Shown: positions 9,446 through 19,400 of the stretch, one piece after another
How the letters are laid out: each line of letters opens with the position of its first letter
How positions within the stretch are numbered: position 1 is the stretch's first letter
IMG/VR virus record: IMGVR_UViG_3300005826_000294
Coordinates: 237,684 to 301,683 of that record
Origin: a virus
Length of the DNA stretch: 64,000 nt
Reading direction: 5' to 3' (one strand)
The notes under the pieces: generated by a model
Databases searched by the model: none
Told to the model about the DNA's origin: nothing
Seen by the model: the letters and a program-made list of their open reading frames with translations, nothing else
Program-made: the position numbers and the translations under genes

Positions 9446-10198
9446 TTACCTCGAATTTAAGGTTTTAGATATGTGGGTTTTTAAAATAGATACAAAATCT
9501 TTTATTGTATATTTAGATAAAAATTCATCTACATCTTTCGAATCTGTATTTTTTAAAGGATTTGCAGCAATAATTTTAACATTTTCATATTGTTTTTTCA
9601 ATGCGATTTGATTTGCTCTAAATTGAGCATCTTCTTCATTATCAAATAATAATACTATTCTATTTGTATATCTTGCTAATAATGCTATATGTCTTATAGA
9701 TAAATATTTTCCACAGACTGCTACTACATTATCTAAACCTTTTTGGTGTGGAGTAATAACATCAAAATATCCTTCAACCACAAACACTATATTTTTTTTC
9801 AAAATACTTCGTTTTGCGTAATTCAATCCAAAAAGGTGTTTGCTTTTTGAATATTTTGAATTCATATATTTTAATATTCTATTTTTATTTCTTTCTTTCT
9901 CTGATAACCGAGTTCTTCCAGCAATAGCAATATAATTATTATATACATCTTTAATTGGAAAAATTAAATCTTGGTTTTTAAATTTACTATAAGAAGCATT
10001 TTGTATAATATCTGCTTCTCTTAGATCTTTAGGATTTAAAGTAAATAAATCTCTTAAATCTTGAGGGAAAATTCCTATTTCAAACTTTGTAATAGATTCA
10101 TCTGTCAAACCTCTATTTTTAAGATATGTAATAACTTCTTGGTCTTTCAGTAGCCTTTTATGACAGAACTTAGCTACTTTACTATATACATTACTCAC
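9446..10198 (-). CDS. DNA primase catalytic (TOPRIM) half of a split DnaG
   Basis: 250 residues covering the RNA-polymerase core of DnaG without the zinc domain or the helicase-binding domain. The N-terminus (YLKNRGLTDESITKFEIGIF) matches the start of the primase core. TOPRIM marks are FVVEGYFDVI and LLFDNEEDA. The zinc-binding half is a separate gene about 21 kb away at 31225-31845. The start is GTG, supported by AAGGA upstream; no in-frame ATG exists nearby. It makes RNA primers, presumably for the polymerase at 16426-21132. Confidence 0.85.
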   Translation of the reverse strand: MSNVYSKVAKFCHKRLLKDQEVITYLKNRGLTDESITKFEIGIFPQDLRDLFTLNPKDLREADIIQNASYSKFKNQDLIFPIKDVYNNYIAIAGRTRLSEKERNKNRILKYMNSKYSKSKHLFGLNYAKRSILKKNIVFVVEGYFDVITPHQKGLDNVVAVCGKYLSIRHIALLARYTNRIVLLFDNEEDAQFRANQIALKKQYENVKIIAANPLKNTDSKDVDEFLSKYTIKDFVSILKTHISKTLNSR

Positions 10199-10529
10199 TC
10201 TTTTCCTTTTCCTGTCTTTCTAGATGTAATGCCAATCCATGAAGAAATGCTGGTGCTACTGGAACATGAGAACCACACTTTTCACAATAAGCCTTATTAT
10301 CTTTTATAAATAATGATCTATGAGTATTACATGTATTACAATGGGCCTGAAAAGGTTTTTTCTCAACATTTCTAAGGACTTGTCCTATACTATTAAGTGC
10401 TTTTTTTGTAAATTGTGTAATATTTAGGATAGGATTCCCACAATTATCACAAATAACTTCTCCTGATATTCTATTTAATTTTGCTTCAGTTTGCTGTAAA
10501 CAACCTTTTGTGGTACAAGAAATAAGCAT
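10191..10529 (-). CDS. Zinc-ribbon protein
   Basis: 112 residues with eight cysteines in four pairs: C...C near the N-terminus, CDNC, CNTC and CEKC. It reads as two zinc ribbons separated by a helix, with a charged helical tail. Function is unknown. It lies between recA and the primase core, overlapping the latter start, and has AGGAGG eight bases ahead of its ATG. A replication-associated role is a guess from context. Confidence 0.6.
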   Translation of the reverse strand: MLISCTTKGCLQQTEAKLNRISGEVICDNCGNPILNITQFTKKALNSIGQVLRNVEKKPFQAHCNTCNTHRSLFIKDNKAYCEKCGSHVPVAPAFLHGLALHLERQEKEKSE

Positions 10530-10541
10530 TTTAAAAACCTC

Positions 10542-11642
10542 CTAGTTTTCATCAATATCTGCTTCATCAATAATAACTTCTTCTACTCCTCGACTTTTAG
10601 CTTCTTTTATTTTTTCTAACAATTCTTTTTGTGGAATTTTATTATTTAATACTGCTTCATAATAATTTTCTTTTCCAGAAATTTTTTCTTCATTATAAAT
10701 ATATGATCTATTATTTGGTCTCTCAACAACTCCATATTTAGTTGCTAAATTCGCTATTTCAACATGTTGATTCGCTATTCCTTCTACATATTTAATATCA
10801 AATTCACATATTCTTTTAGGAGGACCAATTCTATTTTTATCTATTCTTGCTCTTAAAGAATGACCTATTTGCTCTCCATTATCATTAAATATCTTACTAT
10901 CTTTACTTTCAGACATAAGGAAATGAACCATAATCGAACAAAAATGCTTCCAAGCTGATCCACCAGGTGTAGAAGTAGGGTCTCCATACATTTTACCAGG
11001 ATCAGTTCTAACTTGATTAATAGCAATAAACATTACACATGTTTGGCTAAGTAATGGTGTTAATTTTCTAAGTTCTGGTGGTAAAAATCTTGCTATTAAA
11101 GCCATATTACTTTTACCCGATTCGCTAGATATTTCTAATGGAGGTGCTATTGCTGCAACACTATCAAGAACAATAACTCCTAATCCTGAGGTATCAGAAC
11201 CTCCTGCTTCTTTAACAAGATCTAATAAACCCTTCTTTGATTTTGCTTTTTTTGGATCTTTATTAGGAACACCACATAGTTTTTCAAATATTTCTGCTCC
11301 ATTATTAGATCTCAATATCTTAATTCTACTTAAATCTAAACCAAGTGTTTTTGCCCAATCAAGATTAAAACCACATTCAGCATCAATAAAATATGCCCAA
11401 TTATGAGAAGCTAAATTTTGCCAATGTTTAATTGCCATTAGACTCATAAATGTTTTTCCGCTACTTTCTCTTCCAGCATATTGAATAATTCTTCCTCTTG
11501 GATTCCCCCAAGGACCAATAGCATCATCTAAAGCATAACTTCCAGTTGATAATGTCTCAACTTCTTTTACACCATCAAGACCATCATCTCCATATAATTT
11601 CTCCATTTGGTCCCATATTTGTACCATACTTGGTTTAGTCAT
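10542..11642 (-). CDS. recA: RecA-like recombinase
   Basis: 366 residues. RecA forms ATP-dependent filaments on single-stranded DNA and drives strand exchange. Walker A is GRESSGKT at residues 57-64 and Walker B is [10 protein letters not shown]. The [20 protein letters not shown] segment matches loop L2, and GGSAWKHF follows. The C-terminus is acidic, as in bacterial RecA. It is more RecA-like than T4 UvsX-like in these motifs. The start overlaps dnaJ by eight bases with GAGGA upstream. It probably acts with the SSB at 13865 and the gp46/47 pair at 27846-31228. Confidence 0.9.
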   Translation of the reverse strand: MTKPSMVQIWDQMEKLYGDDGLDGVKEVETLSTGSYALDDAIGPWGNPRGRIIQYAGRESSGKTFMSLMAIKHWQNLASHNWAYFIDAECGFNLDWAKTLGLDLSRIKILRSNNGAEIFEKLCGVPNKDPKKAKSKKGLLDLVKEAGGSDTSGLGVIVLDSVAAIAPPLEISSESGKSNMALIARFLPPELRKLTPLLSQTCVMFIAINQVRTDPGKMYGDPTSTPGGSAWKHFCSIMVHFLMSESKDSKIFNDNGEQIGHSLRARIDKNRIGPPKRICEFDIKYVEGIANQHVEIANLATKYGVVERPNNRSYIYNEEKISGKENYYEAVLNNKIPQKELLEKIKEAKSRGVEEVIIDEADIDEN

Positions 11643-12597
11643 TCTTTTCCTCCAGATTCTGTATCTTTTGTAATAAACCCTTTTGCTCTTCTGTAAGACT
11701 TGTTGGTAGTTTTACTTTTACCTGTAATAAATGATCTCCATATCTTTCACTTAATCTCATTCCAGCTTCTTTAATTCTTAATATAGTTTCTGGCTGACAA
11801 CTTGCTGGAATTTTTACTTTTTTAACTCCTCCTAATGTATTAACAGAAATACTTCCACCCAATAATGCTGTAAATAAATCTATTTCTTTTTGACTAATAA
11901 TATTTAAAGAATTTTGGATTGTTTTATATTCTTTATGAGGAGCATATAATATTTGAATTTGTAAATTATTAGATGGCTTCAGTTTCGCACCATTCAGTAT
12001 TCCTGGTGGAATGTTAATGGTAATCTCTTCATTTGACTCTTTTTTTCCTTTACCATTACATTCTTTACATCTATTACCTATTTGTTTTCCTAAACCCTTA
12101 CAACTATTACAGGAAGAAATCATAGATATAGCTCCCTGAGAAACTCGTCGTTGCCCAGTTCCACCACAAGTAGAACAATTTTTATCACTAAGATTGTATC
12201 CTAATCCTTTACAAGAATTACAATTTTCGGTCTCTCCAACATTAATTTTTTTCGTACATCCATTATATGCTTCTTCAAGAGTAATAGACATTCTTCCTTT
12301 TTTTACTCTGTTTGCATTTCTAAATGGATTTTGTCCGAAAGCTTGATTAAAAATATCATCAAAACTAAATCCAAAACCTGGAAACCCATTAAAATCAAAT
12401 GAATTTTGATGTTGTTGCCAATTATTATTTTTTAAAGCCTCGTAGGCTCCACTAATTTCTTTAAACTTTTCTTCAGCATTTTTATCTTCTGGATGTCTAT
12501 CAGGATGATGTTCTAATGCTAATTTTTTATAAGCCTTTTTTATCTCTTCTTCCGATGCTCCAGGATTTAATCCTAAAATTTTAAATGGATCATTCAT
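11635..12597 (-). CDS. dnaJ: DnaJ (Hsp40) co-chaperone
   Basis: 320 residues. It has a J-domain with HPD at residues 31-33, a G/F-rich stretch around 65-95, and a cysteine-rich domain. All four CxxCxGxG repeats are present (starting near 126, 141, 163 and 177), followed by the C-terminal substrate-binding region. It should stimulate host DnaK. It is slightly short compared with the usual ~375. No dnaK or grpE is present here. It overlaps ruvC by eight bases and recA by eight bases. Confidence 0.93.
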   Translation of the reverse strand: MNDPFKILGLNPGASEEEIKKAYKKLALEHHPDRHPEDKNAEEKFKEISGAYEALKNNNWQQHQNSFDFNGFPGFGFSFDDIFNQAFGQNPFRNANRVKKGRMSITLEEAYNGCTKKINVGETENCNSCKGLGYNLSDKNCSTCGGTGQRRVSQGAISMISSCNSCKGLGKQIGNRCKECNGKGKKESNEEITINIPPGILNGAKLKPSNNLQIQILYAPHKEYKTIQNSLNIISQKEIDLFTALLGGSISVNTLGGVKKVKIPASCQPETILRIKEAGMRLSERYGDHLLQVKVKLPTSLTEEQKGLLQKIQNLEEKND

Positions 12598-13198
12598 TTT
12601 TCTTACCTAATTGTATACTATATGCCCAAGAAGCAATAATTCCATCTGCTTCATCATATGTTTCGTTTGATATATTATTGTTTTTATTAATTATATTTGA
12701 AAATTTTGGTTCAAAATATGTTCTTATAATATTAGGAATATCTTCTTTCTTAAATTTTGGGTCGATATTAGAATTTACTTCTCTAATAAGTTTTCTTATC
12801 GTCCCAACAGAAAATAATTCTGGTTCAATTCCTGTATTCATATAAACACTTAATCCAACCGTCCTATTAAAAATAGCTAATGTAGTAATGGTTTTTGCAC
12901 TTGATTTTCCTTTCATATGTAAAAGAATATCCTCTATCACAACATGAGTAGGGTTTACCTCCTCACACAAAAATCTAATTTTTTCATGAACATCCTTTAA
13001 TCGTTCAAACATATTATGTTTAGAATTTAATGGTTTTATATGACCATAGGCAGCTAATATAGGATTATTATTTAATGTACAAAGTCCCCAACCAATTGTG
13101 CTAGAACTACAATCTAAACCTAATATTCTAAATTTTGAAGTTTTATATCTTCTTTTTGGAAATGATATAAAACGTGTTTTTGGCTTAGTTCGTCTCAT
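12590..13198 (-). CDS. RuvC-like Holliday junction resolvase
   Basis: 202 residues from the ATG at 13198; an upstream in-frame TTG lacks a ribosome binding site. The RNase H-like fold is shown by [15 protein letters not shown] (first catalytic Asp), VVIEDIL (catalytic Glu) and [12 protein letters not shown] (final Asp pair). It should cut four-way junctions or branched replication intermediates before packaging. It belongs to the broad RuvC/poxvirus-type resolvase group, and the exact subfamily is not certain. The neighbours recA and SSB support a recombination role. Confidence 0.75.
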   Translation of the reverse strand: MRRTKPKTRFISFPKRRYKTSKFRILGLDCSSSTIGWGLCTLNNNPILAAYGHIKPLNSKHNMFERLKDVHEKIRFLCEEVNPTHVVIEDILLHMKGKSSAKTITTLAIFNRTVGLSVYMNTGIEPELFSVGTIRKLIREVNSNIDPKFKKEDIPNIIRTYFEPKFSNIINKNNNISNETYDEADGIIASWAYSIQLGKKNE

Positions 13199-13796
13199 TT
13201 TCTGTATGTGTTTCTTCAAATAAATGAAGCATGTATCCTAATTTATGACCAACTAGACCAATATCTTTATTATTTGTCTCTTCAAATTCCATACAACATT
13301 GAATTAGTTCAGCATCATCATTCCTTTCTTCTGAAATCATTGCTTCATAAAAATTGTCCCATGACCCATTATAATGTTGATCTTTAAGGGCTGATAAATG
13401 TTCTGGATAAAATCCCGCAAGATCAACTTTTCCAAACATAGATATATCTAGTCTAGTAAAATCAAGTTGTTCAGAAAATTTATCAGCAAAAACTTTAATT
13501 TCTGTTAAGCAATCTTTTATCTTTTTAAGGTATTTATTTAAAGATTTTATAGTTGGAAGAACAGTTCCTATAAGAAAAGTCATACTTGGGTCATCTAATC
13601 CTCCAAAGTGAGGAGGAGAACAACCAAATCCATGTTCATGTGATATTTCCATTAAAGTAAAAATTAATTTTTGGCTAATATGATCACGATCAAATATCAC
13701 CTTTGCTTCAATTCTTTGAGGCTTTGAACAAATATATAAAATTTTAAATCCATCTAAATCAATTAATTCAATCTTATATTTTTCATCTATAAGCAT
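13185..13796 (-). CDS. Hypothetical protein
   Basis: 203 residues, no recognised family. The N-terminal half has alternating strands (LDGFKILYIC) and the C-terminal half is helical and acidic. It is the first gene after the terminator that follows the SSB gene, with AGGTGA ahead of the ATG, and overlaps the RuvC-like gene. It may belong to the recombination operon, but nothing in the sequence gives a function. Confidence 0.55.
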   Translation of the reverse strand: MLIDEKYKIELIDLDGFKILYICSKPQRIEAKVIFDRDHISQKLIFTLMEISHEHGFGCSPPHFGGLDDPSMTFLIGTVLPTIKSLNKYLKKIKDCLTEIKVFADKFSEQLDFTRLDISMFGKVDLAGFYPEHLSALKDQHYNGSWDNFYEAMISEERNDDAELIQCCMEFEETNNKDIGLVGHKLGYMLHLFEETHTENETN

Positions 13797-13806
13797 TTAT
13801 TCACCT

Positions 13807-13857
13807 AAAAAAATGCCAGTGGGTCCCACAGCCGCATTAATTTTGGGACCCACTGGC
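13807..13857 (-). terminator. Rho-independent terminator after the SSB gene
   Basis: A perfect 14-base inverted repeat (GCCAGTGGGTCCCA at 13815-13828 and its complement at 13844-13857) has a 15-base loop. On the minus strand it is followed by seven T residues within 13807-13813. It lies eight bases after the SSB stop codon, so SSB can be expressed separately from the genes downstream. Confidence 0.92.
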
Positions 13858-13864
13858 TAAAATA

Positions 13865-14566
13865 TTATTCGTCGTCTTCTAGTTCTTCATCTCCAAATTC
13901 AAACTCATCATCTCCAACTGTTGGCTTTACACCAGCTTCTGTATTCTTAGCTGTTTTTGTTCCCACTGCATACTTTTGACCAGCTGGTGTTGCTGTATCA
14001 CTACTATACATACCCATTTTCTCTGCAACCTCTTCAGGTGTCGAAGGTTGAGTAAACTTACTAATATCAATCTTATTTAAAAAACCCTCAACAAGACTTG
14101 TTTCTTCTTCAGTAATATCTTTCATCTTTGGACTAGGTTTTACCTGATATAGAGGTTGAGTTCCCTTTGGTCCTCTAGTAATATTAACATCATAAGCTAA
14201 TATATTTCCCCAAGGCTTCTTAAAAGTTTCATTCCAATCTGGATCATTAACATAAGCCCGAATTCCTCTAAAAATCTGACTTCCAATTTCAAGAATCTTA
14301 GGTCTTCCACTCTTATAATCTAAAACTCCAAGATACCAACGAGTTTGAGAATCAGCTCCTTGACGACAAAGTGGGCAGTTTTTAATAGCACAACGGATCT
14401 TACGATTTTGACCGCTTGCATCTCTTGCCCAATGAACTACAAATTGATAAGGATTCGTCACAATTCTTACCTTATTATCACCTTCTATGAGATTCATAAA
14501 ATCACTAGGACCAGATACATCTCCTTCATTCCAATCAGATAATTCTCCATACTTTACTTCAGACAT
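13865..14566 (-). CDS. ssb: gp32-like single-stranded DNA-binding protein
   Basis: 233 residues. An OB-fold-like core (NKVRIVTNPYQFVVHW) is followed by a zinc-site candidate (C59, C64 and C67 with H45 nearby). Next come KILEIG and a basic linker, then a strongly acidic C-terminal tail, the hallmark of replication SSBs that recruit partners. This layout is that of T4 gp32-like proteins. AAAGGAG precedes the ATG. It is flanked by a strong terminator downstream and a structured 99-base leader upstream, so its level is probably controlled independently. Confidence 0.78.
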   Translation of the reverse strand: MSEVKYGELSDWNEGDVSGPSDFMNLIEGDNKVRIVTNPYQFVVHWARDASGQNRKIRCAIKNCPLCRQGADSQTRWYLGVLDYKSGRPKILEIGSQIFRGIRAYVNDPDWNETFKKPWGNILAYDVNITRGPKGTQPLYQVKPSPKMKDITEEETSLVEGFLNKIDISKFTQPSTPEEVAEKMGMYSSDTATPAGQKYAVGTKTAKNTEAGVKPTVGDDEFEFGDEELEDDE

Positions 14567-14585
14567 ATTTTTCTCCTTTGTTTAA

Positions 14586-14652
14586 GTGCCCTGGTACTCC
14601 ATGTACATATTGGGCTGTTTAATATTTGGATGTTTTGTCATTATGACGGCAC
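14586..14652 (-). promoter_or_regulatory. Potentially structured leader upstream of SSB
   Basis: The 99-base gap ahead of the SSB gene contains nested complementary segments. GTGCC (14586-14590) can pair with GGCAC (14648-14652). Inside lie a GTAC/GTAC hairpin (14594-14606) and the palindrome GTCATTATGAC (14637-14647). Together they could form a three-way RNA structure close to the ribosome binding site. The stems are short, so this is only a candidate. The palindrome could instead be a protein operator. Confidence 0.3.
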
Positions 14653-14665
14653 CCTTTAACGCGGC

Positions 14666-14968
14666 TTATCTCTTAATATACACCAAACTTTTGATGTAGT
14701 CAATATTTTCATAAGGAATCCAAACTTCTTCATATTGTTGACTATCTAAATATTGTTGAGTTACAGTCATATTAGGATCTAAATTTGGGACATCTTCTGA
14801 CCAAAATCCAACACCGTTAAAAGTTGTAGATAGAAAATGTTCTTTTTTCTTTACTACAATAAATATTCTATTCATTTCTTTTATAGTTTTCTTTTTTAAA
14901 AAAACAGCAAATGTTGGTTTATCAATTTGAACTTTTTTAACATGCATATCTATATCAAAATCTACCAT
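14666..14968 (-). CDS. Hypothetical protein
   Basis: 100 residues, unrecognised. It appears as a beta-rich small domain (TFAVFLKKK, NRIFIVVKKKEHFLSTTF) with a short helix near the C-terminus (VTQQYLDSQQYEEVW). AGGAG lies upstream of the ATG, ten bases after the stop of the next gene. Confidence 0.55.
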   Translation of the reverse strand: MVDFDIDMHVKKVQIDKPTFAVFLKKKTIKEMNRIFIVVKKKEHFLSTTFNGVGFWSEDVPNLDPNMTVTQQYLDSQQYEEVWIPYENIDYIKSLVYIKR

Positions 14969-14978
14969 ATTTTATCTC

Positions 14979-15500
14979 CTAAGTCCAAGTTTTTTCTCCC
15001 CAAGATTTTTCATTTGCTTCACCAGAAGTCTCAGAAAATCCAGAAGCATTTTGGTGCCTGTATTCTCCACGAAGTCTTTGCTTCATTAAATGATGAGCTT
15101 CAACAAACCATTTTTGCTTTAAATCAAAAAATCTACGAGCACCATGCATCTCATTAAAAGCATCAACAGCACTTATATAATCTTCATGGCTTTCGGAGTA
15201 TGCTTCTCGTTCTTTAACTGTTTTATGTCCTTCTTCAGCTGCCTGTAAATATAATCTTCCTTTTACAGAACTCATTAAAGATTTTGCTTTACCTTCCGCT
15301 AAAATTAATGTTGATAATATTTCACTACATCTATCAGCCGCCTTAAGAAATTTTGCAGCAAGATTTTCCGCAATTGATATATCTATATTCGCATCTTTCG
15401 GCATAGCATCTGATAATTCTTTAAACTCTGATATTTCAATATCTAATGGATTAAAATTTTCAAGGTTTAAATGATTTCTAACTGTTATTCTTTCTATCAT
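14979..15500 (-). CDS. Helical protein, possible recombination mediator
   Basis: 173 residues, almost entirely helical. It has a middle helix (LAAKFLKAADRCSEILSTLI), a linker (VKEREAYSESHEDY) and a long C-terminal helix pair ending HHLMKQRLRGEYRHQ. The size, helical layout and position among SSB and RecA genes recall UvsY-type mediators that load recombinase onto SSB-coated DNA. No diagnostic motif confirms this, so the function is tentative. The start has GGAG seven bases upstream and overlaps the preceding gene. Confidence 0.5.
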   Translation of the reverse strand: MIERITVRNHLNLENFNPLDIEISEFKELSDAMPKDANIDISIAENLAAKFLKAADRCSEILSTLILAEGKAKSLMSSVKGRLYLQAAEEGHKTVKEREAYSESHEDYISAVDAFNEMHGARRFFDLKQKWFVEAHHLMKQRLRGEYRHQNASGFSETSGEANEKSWGEKTWT

Positions 15501-15771
15501 TAATAAACTCCATAACCCATCGTTCCATACGTCTCATTCTTTGATTAATCATTAAATTTTGTAAAAAACAAAGAACAACCCACGCTATTTGTTTTTTTAT
15601 AGGTGGTTTTACTAAAACAATGCAAGCATCATCATCAACTTCAAATGTATCACGAAACTGCTCTTTTCCTGAATAAGATCCATCAGAAAATTCATTTACA
15701 ATTTGTTGATAATATTTATATTCTTCATCAATCATATCAACTTCTTTATAATCTATAATTCTAATAGACAT
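15478..15771 (-). CDS. Hypothetical protein
   Basis: 97 residues, unrecognised. The N-terminal half is acidic, and the C-terminal half is a basic amphipathic helix (QNLMINQRMRRMERWVMEF). It is coupled upstream by TAATG and has AGGAG ahead of the start. Nothing indicates a function. Confidence 0.55.
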   Translation of the reverse strand: MSIRIIDYKEVDMIDEEYKYYQQIVNEFSDGSYSGKEQFRDTFEVDDDACIVLVKPPIKKQIAWVVLCFLQNLMINQRMRRMERWVMEFINDRKNNS

Positions 15772-16367
15772 TAACTACTCCTACGAAAAGCCCCAGCACC
15801 ACCACCATTCATGGCTCTCTGTTGTTTTGCTAACCTAGCAACACGATCTTGCTCTAAAATAGGAACACTTGATCCCTCTGAAAAAATAGAATCAGATGCT
15901 ACAATATCTACTTGAGATTCATCAATATCATTCGTCATTATATCGCTCTGAATTTGATCAACAGTTTGGTATTTCTTTCTCACCGCTTCTTCAAAAATCT
16001 TATCACGTTCTCTATCTGATATTCCTTCTGGAATTTCTGGAACTTGAACAACATCCGATTCACGTTTAATAGCTTGTTTTATACTACTTGGAGGAGCTAT
16101 TTTATAAGGAACAGATTTCGGATTTTGTTTTATAGGAAGTTCAGAATTTATAAGAGAAATATCATATTTTGCTACTAAAGTCATAGCAAGATGATGAGCT
16201 GTTTCATCACGAACAGATGCCTCTTCTTTTATTAAATTTTCTATATTTTCAATTAATGCTAATGACTCTTCATCCATTATTTGACTACCACATGCTGGGC
16301 ATTCATTTTTAGATATTGCATGCTTAAACGATGCTAATATTGGAGTTCCACAAGATCTACACTGCAT
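15771..16367 (-). CDS. Zinc-ribbon protein of unknown function
   Basis: 198 residues. The N-terminus is a zinc ribbon (CRSC...CPAC within the first 25 residues). A helix and a long polar, probably disordered, segment follow, ending in a glycine-rich basic tail (GGGAGAFRRSS). It is the first gene after the polymerase in this orientation and has AGGTG ahead of the ATG. A replication adaptor role is possible from context only. Confidence 0.6.
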   Translation of the reverse strand: MQCRSCGTPILASFKHAISKNECPACGSQIMDEESLALIENIENLIKEEASVRDETAHHLAMTLVAKYDISLINSELPIKQNPKSVPYKIAPPSSIKQAIKRESDVVQVPEIPEGISDRERDKIFEEAVRKKYQTVDQIQSDIMTNDIDESQVDIVASDSIFSEGSSVPILEQDRVARLAKQQRAMNGGGAGAFRRSS

Positions 16368-16425
16368 ATAATTTCACCTCTCTATACTAATTTAAACCTT
16401 ATTAATAGATAGTCAATAAAAAATA
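16368..16425 (-). promoter_or_regulatory. Candidate promoter ahead of 15771-16367
   Basis: The 58-base gap is AT-rich. On the minus strand it reads TTGATA, 16 bases, then TATTAA, a plausible sigma-70-like pair. Closer to the gene is ATTAGTATA (complement at 16383-16391), a word also found upstream of the starts at 40293 and 50930. Which of these is used cannot be told by eye. Confidence 0.35.
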
Positions 16426-19400
16426 TCAATTCTCATAAATATTTATTACTTCTTTTAATATCAATGTTTTAGTTCCATTGTAATCACTAACTTCACATGA
16501 AATTCTAGCAGGTTTTCCAATCTTCATATGATTTTTATATTTAGCATAATCCTCTGGCCAAAGAGTTAGTTCCACATCAGAACCCATAACATCTTCAATT
16601 AAATATTTACCCATTAATTTTCCAGCAGATCTTCCATTTTTAATTTTAAATTCACGAAGAAATGCTTTTATTATTACTTCAATTAATATTACATGGCGAT
16701 TGGGAAGATTTTTTAATCTAGAAATATAAGTTATATTATTTTTTGTAAAAAAATTTGGAAAAAGGTCATTTATATTACCCGAAACTAATTCTCCAAGAAC
16801 TTCCTGTTCATATCTTAATTTTTCCTGTTTTGACCATTCATTACCAGATAATTTAAAAGGAAACTCATCAATAACCATATCAACATCATATCCATCTTTT
16901 ATCTTTTTTCTAAGAAAAGTATTCATTTTATCACGAACCTTTTTTCCTTCATCATGAATATCTTTTCTATTTACATCTAATGAATCAAAACATCCAGCTT
17001 TTGATAATGCTTCAATTTTACTTTTATTTATAATTCTACCATCTACTCTATATAGAAAATCAACAAAAGAAGAAAAAGGTTGCTTTTTTATTATTTCATC
17101 TAAAGCCTTATCTCCCATCCCTTTTATGGCCGCCAATCCCATTACAATAGTTTTTTCATCTAAAACTTCATATCCAGATTTACTTTTATTTATATCTGGG
17201 GGAATAATTGTAACTCCTAATCTTCTACATTCTGCCTTTGCTCCATTTATTTCGTCATCTCTGCTAATTCCTCCTTTTGCTGTTTTAACTTTTAAATAAG
17301 CCGCTAAAAAAGCGGCCGGATAATGACATTTTAAATATGCGGTAATATATCCATTTATTGAATAGAATACAGCATGAGACTTATTAAATCCGTAACCTCC
17401 GAACCCAGAAACATATTTATCCCATACTTCTTTCGCCAATTCATATTCTACCTTATGAGTTTGCATCATTCCTTCTATAAATTCTGCTTCTAATTTTAAA
17501 GCAAAATCTGGATCTTTACCTTTAATTTTAGTAAATTTTCTCAGTTTATCAGCCTTATTTAGATCCCATCCCGCTACTTCACCAGCAATGCTCATTAATT
17601 GCTCTTCTGTTATTGCTAAACCATATGTTTCTCCAAGAGGACCTGATAAAGATTCATGAGGATAAGTAATATCTTTTTTCCCTATTCTTCGATCAATATA
17701 TTCATCTCTAGTTCCTTTTATACCGTCTTTAGCGGCAGCAGCCGGTCTTCCAAGAGCATTGATTATAGCAATATCTAAAATATTATTAGGTTTAATTTTT
17801 TTACATAAAATAGCCATAATCCCAGACTTACCTAATTGAAAAACACATTTGGTTTGACCTTTTTGAATCATATTATAAGTATCAATATCATTAATAGGAA
17901 TATCTTCCATTTGACTTGGAGCATTTTCTATACCAAGATTTCGTATATTCTTAAATGATTCATCTATAATATCTAATGTTGAAATAGCGAGAAAATCCAT
18001 TTTCACTAATCCTTCCTCTTCACATCTGTTTTTCTCATATTGAACTGCTATTTCATTATTTTTATCAATTCTTAATGGAGCAAAATCAAAAATAGGAATA
18101 TCAGAAACAACCATCCCAGCGGCATGTGTAGAATATTCTTTAGGCATTCCAACAATTTTATCAGCATATTCCATAAGTTCTGGGCATCTATCAGCAAAAT
18201 TTTTAAGAATTGGAGATAGTTCCATAGCTCTCTCCAAAGTTTTTACTTTCTTACCATCTTTATCTTGTTCAGGAATGGCCGCTTTAATTGCTTCAGCTAC
18301 TTTTACATAGTTGGTTCCTTCAGGAATTAATCCAGGCATTACATTTCTCATAGATTTTACGAGATCTGGAATTACATTTTTAGGCGTATATGTATTAATA
18401 TTAGAAACTTGGGCACAATGATCTCTTCCATATTTTTCCCTTACATATTCCTGTACTTTATCCCTACCGCTTGATGTAAAATCTGTATCAATATCTGGAA
18501 GATCTTTCTTATGAGCATTTTGAAATCTTTCAAATAATAATCCATAGTCTAATGGATCTACTCCATGAATTCCTAATAAATACGCAATCATAGAACCACC
18601 AACACTATTATGAGATGCATAATTTTGAGTAATATAAGAAAAATCATCTTCAACACTTATATCAAATACCTTATTTGGTTTTACATTAGAAACTTGTAGG
18701 ACTTTTGAGAAAAATCCATCTTTTCTAATATTCCTTTTTCTTACATTTGAAATTAAATTGAGAGAAAACTCTATACTATATGCATCTTTTCTATTATAGA
18801 TTTTATCATCAACTTTCCATTCTCCCCCTTTTCTAAAAATAACAGAAGAAGGTGTATTTAAGTAAATCAAAGCCTCTCTAATTTCAAACATTAATCTATT
18901 ACTACTAGTTATAATAGTACTTGTTTTTCCACGTCTATACCCATCAGAATCAATTAATCCTTCTATTAATGATCTTAATAGTGTATTTGGAAGACATCTA
19001 AAAAATCCTAAATATTTAGTATCACTCGTTTTCTTATATTCTGGAAATAAAGAATTAAATAAATTTACTAATATTTTATCATAAATACATATCTCCACAC
19101 AATTTCCTTTAATATACTTTTTACAAACAAATCCAAGATTATCAAAGAAATTATGTATCCTATCAATCCCGCTATCTTTTATATTACAGGAAAAAGAAAT
19201 ATAATATGAATAATTTTTATCACTTTTATAAGTCCCGTCTCCTATCCACCTTCCAAGAATATAATAAAAATCTTTATTTGCTGGAATAAATCTTTTATAT
19301 TTTACAATATCTTTTTCTTTAGTCCAATTTTCATAAGATATTCCTAATGTTTGTAAATACGAATATATTTTTTCATTACGAATAGAGCTTCTCTTATATT

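Noticed and set aside
13199-13219. TTG start at 13219 for the RuvC-like gene
   Set aside because: No ribosome binding site precedes it, and the extra residues are outside the conserved fold. The ATG at 13198 is preferred, though its site is also weak.
14567-14665. Possible tRNA gene in the SSB leader
   Set aside because: No acceptor stem of seven pairs, no T-loop and no anticodon arm can be placed; only short hairpins are seen.
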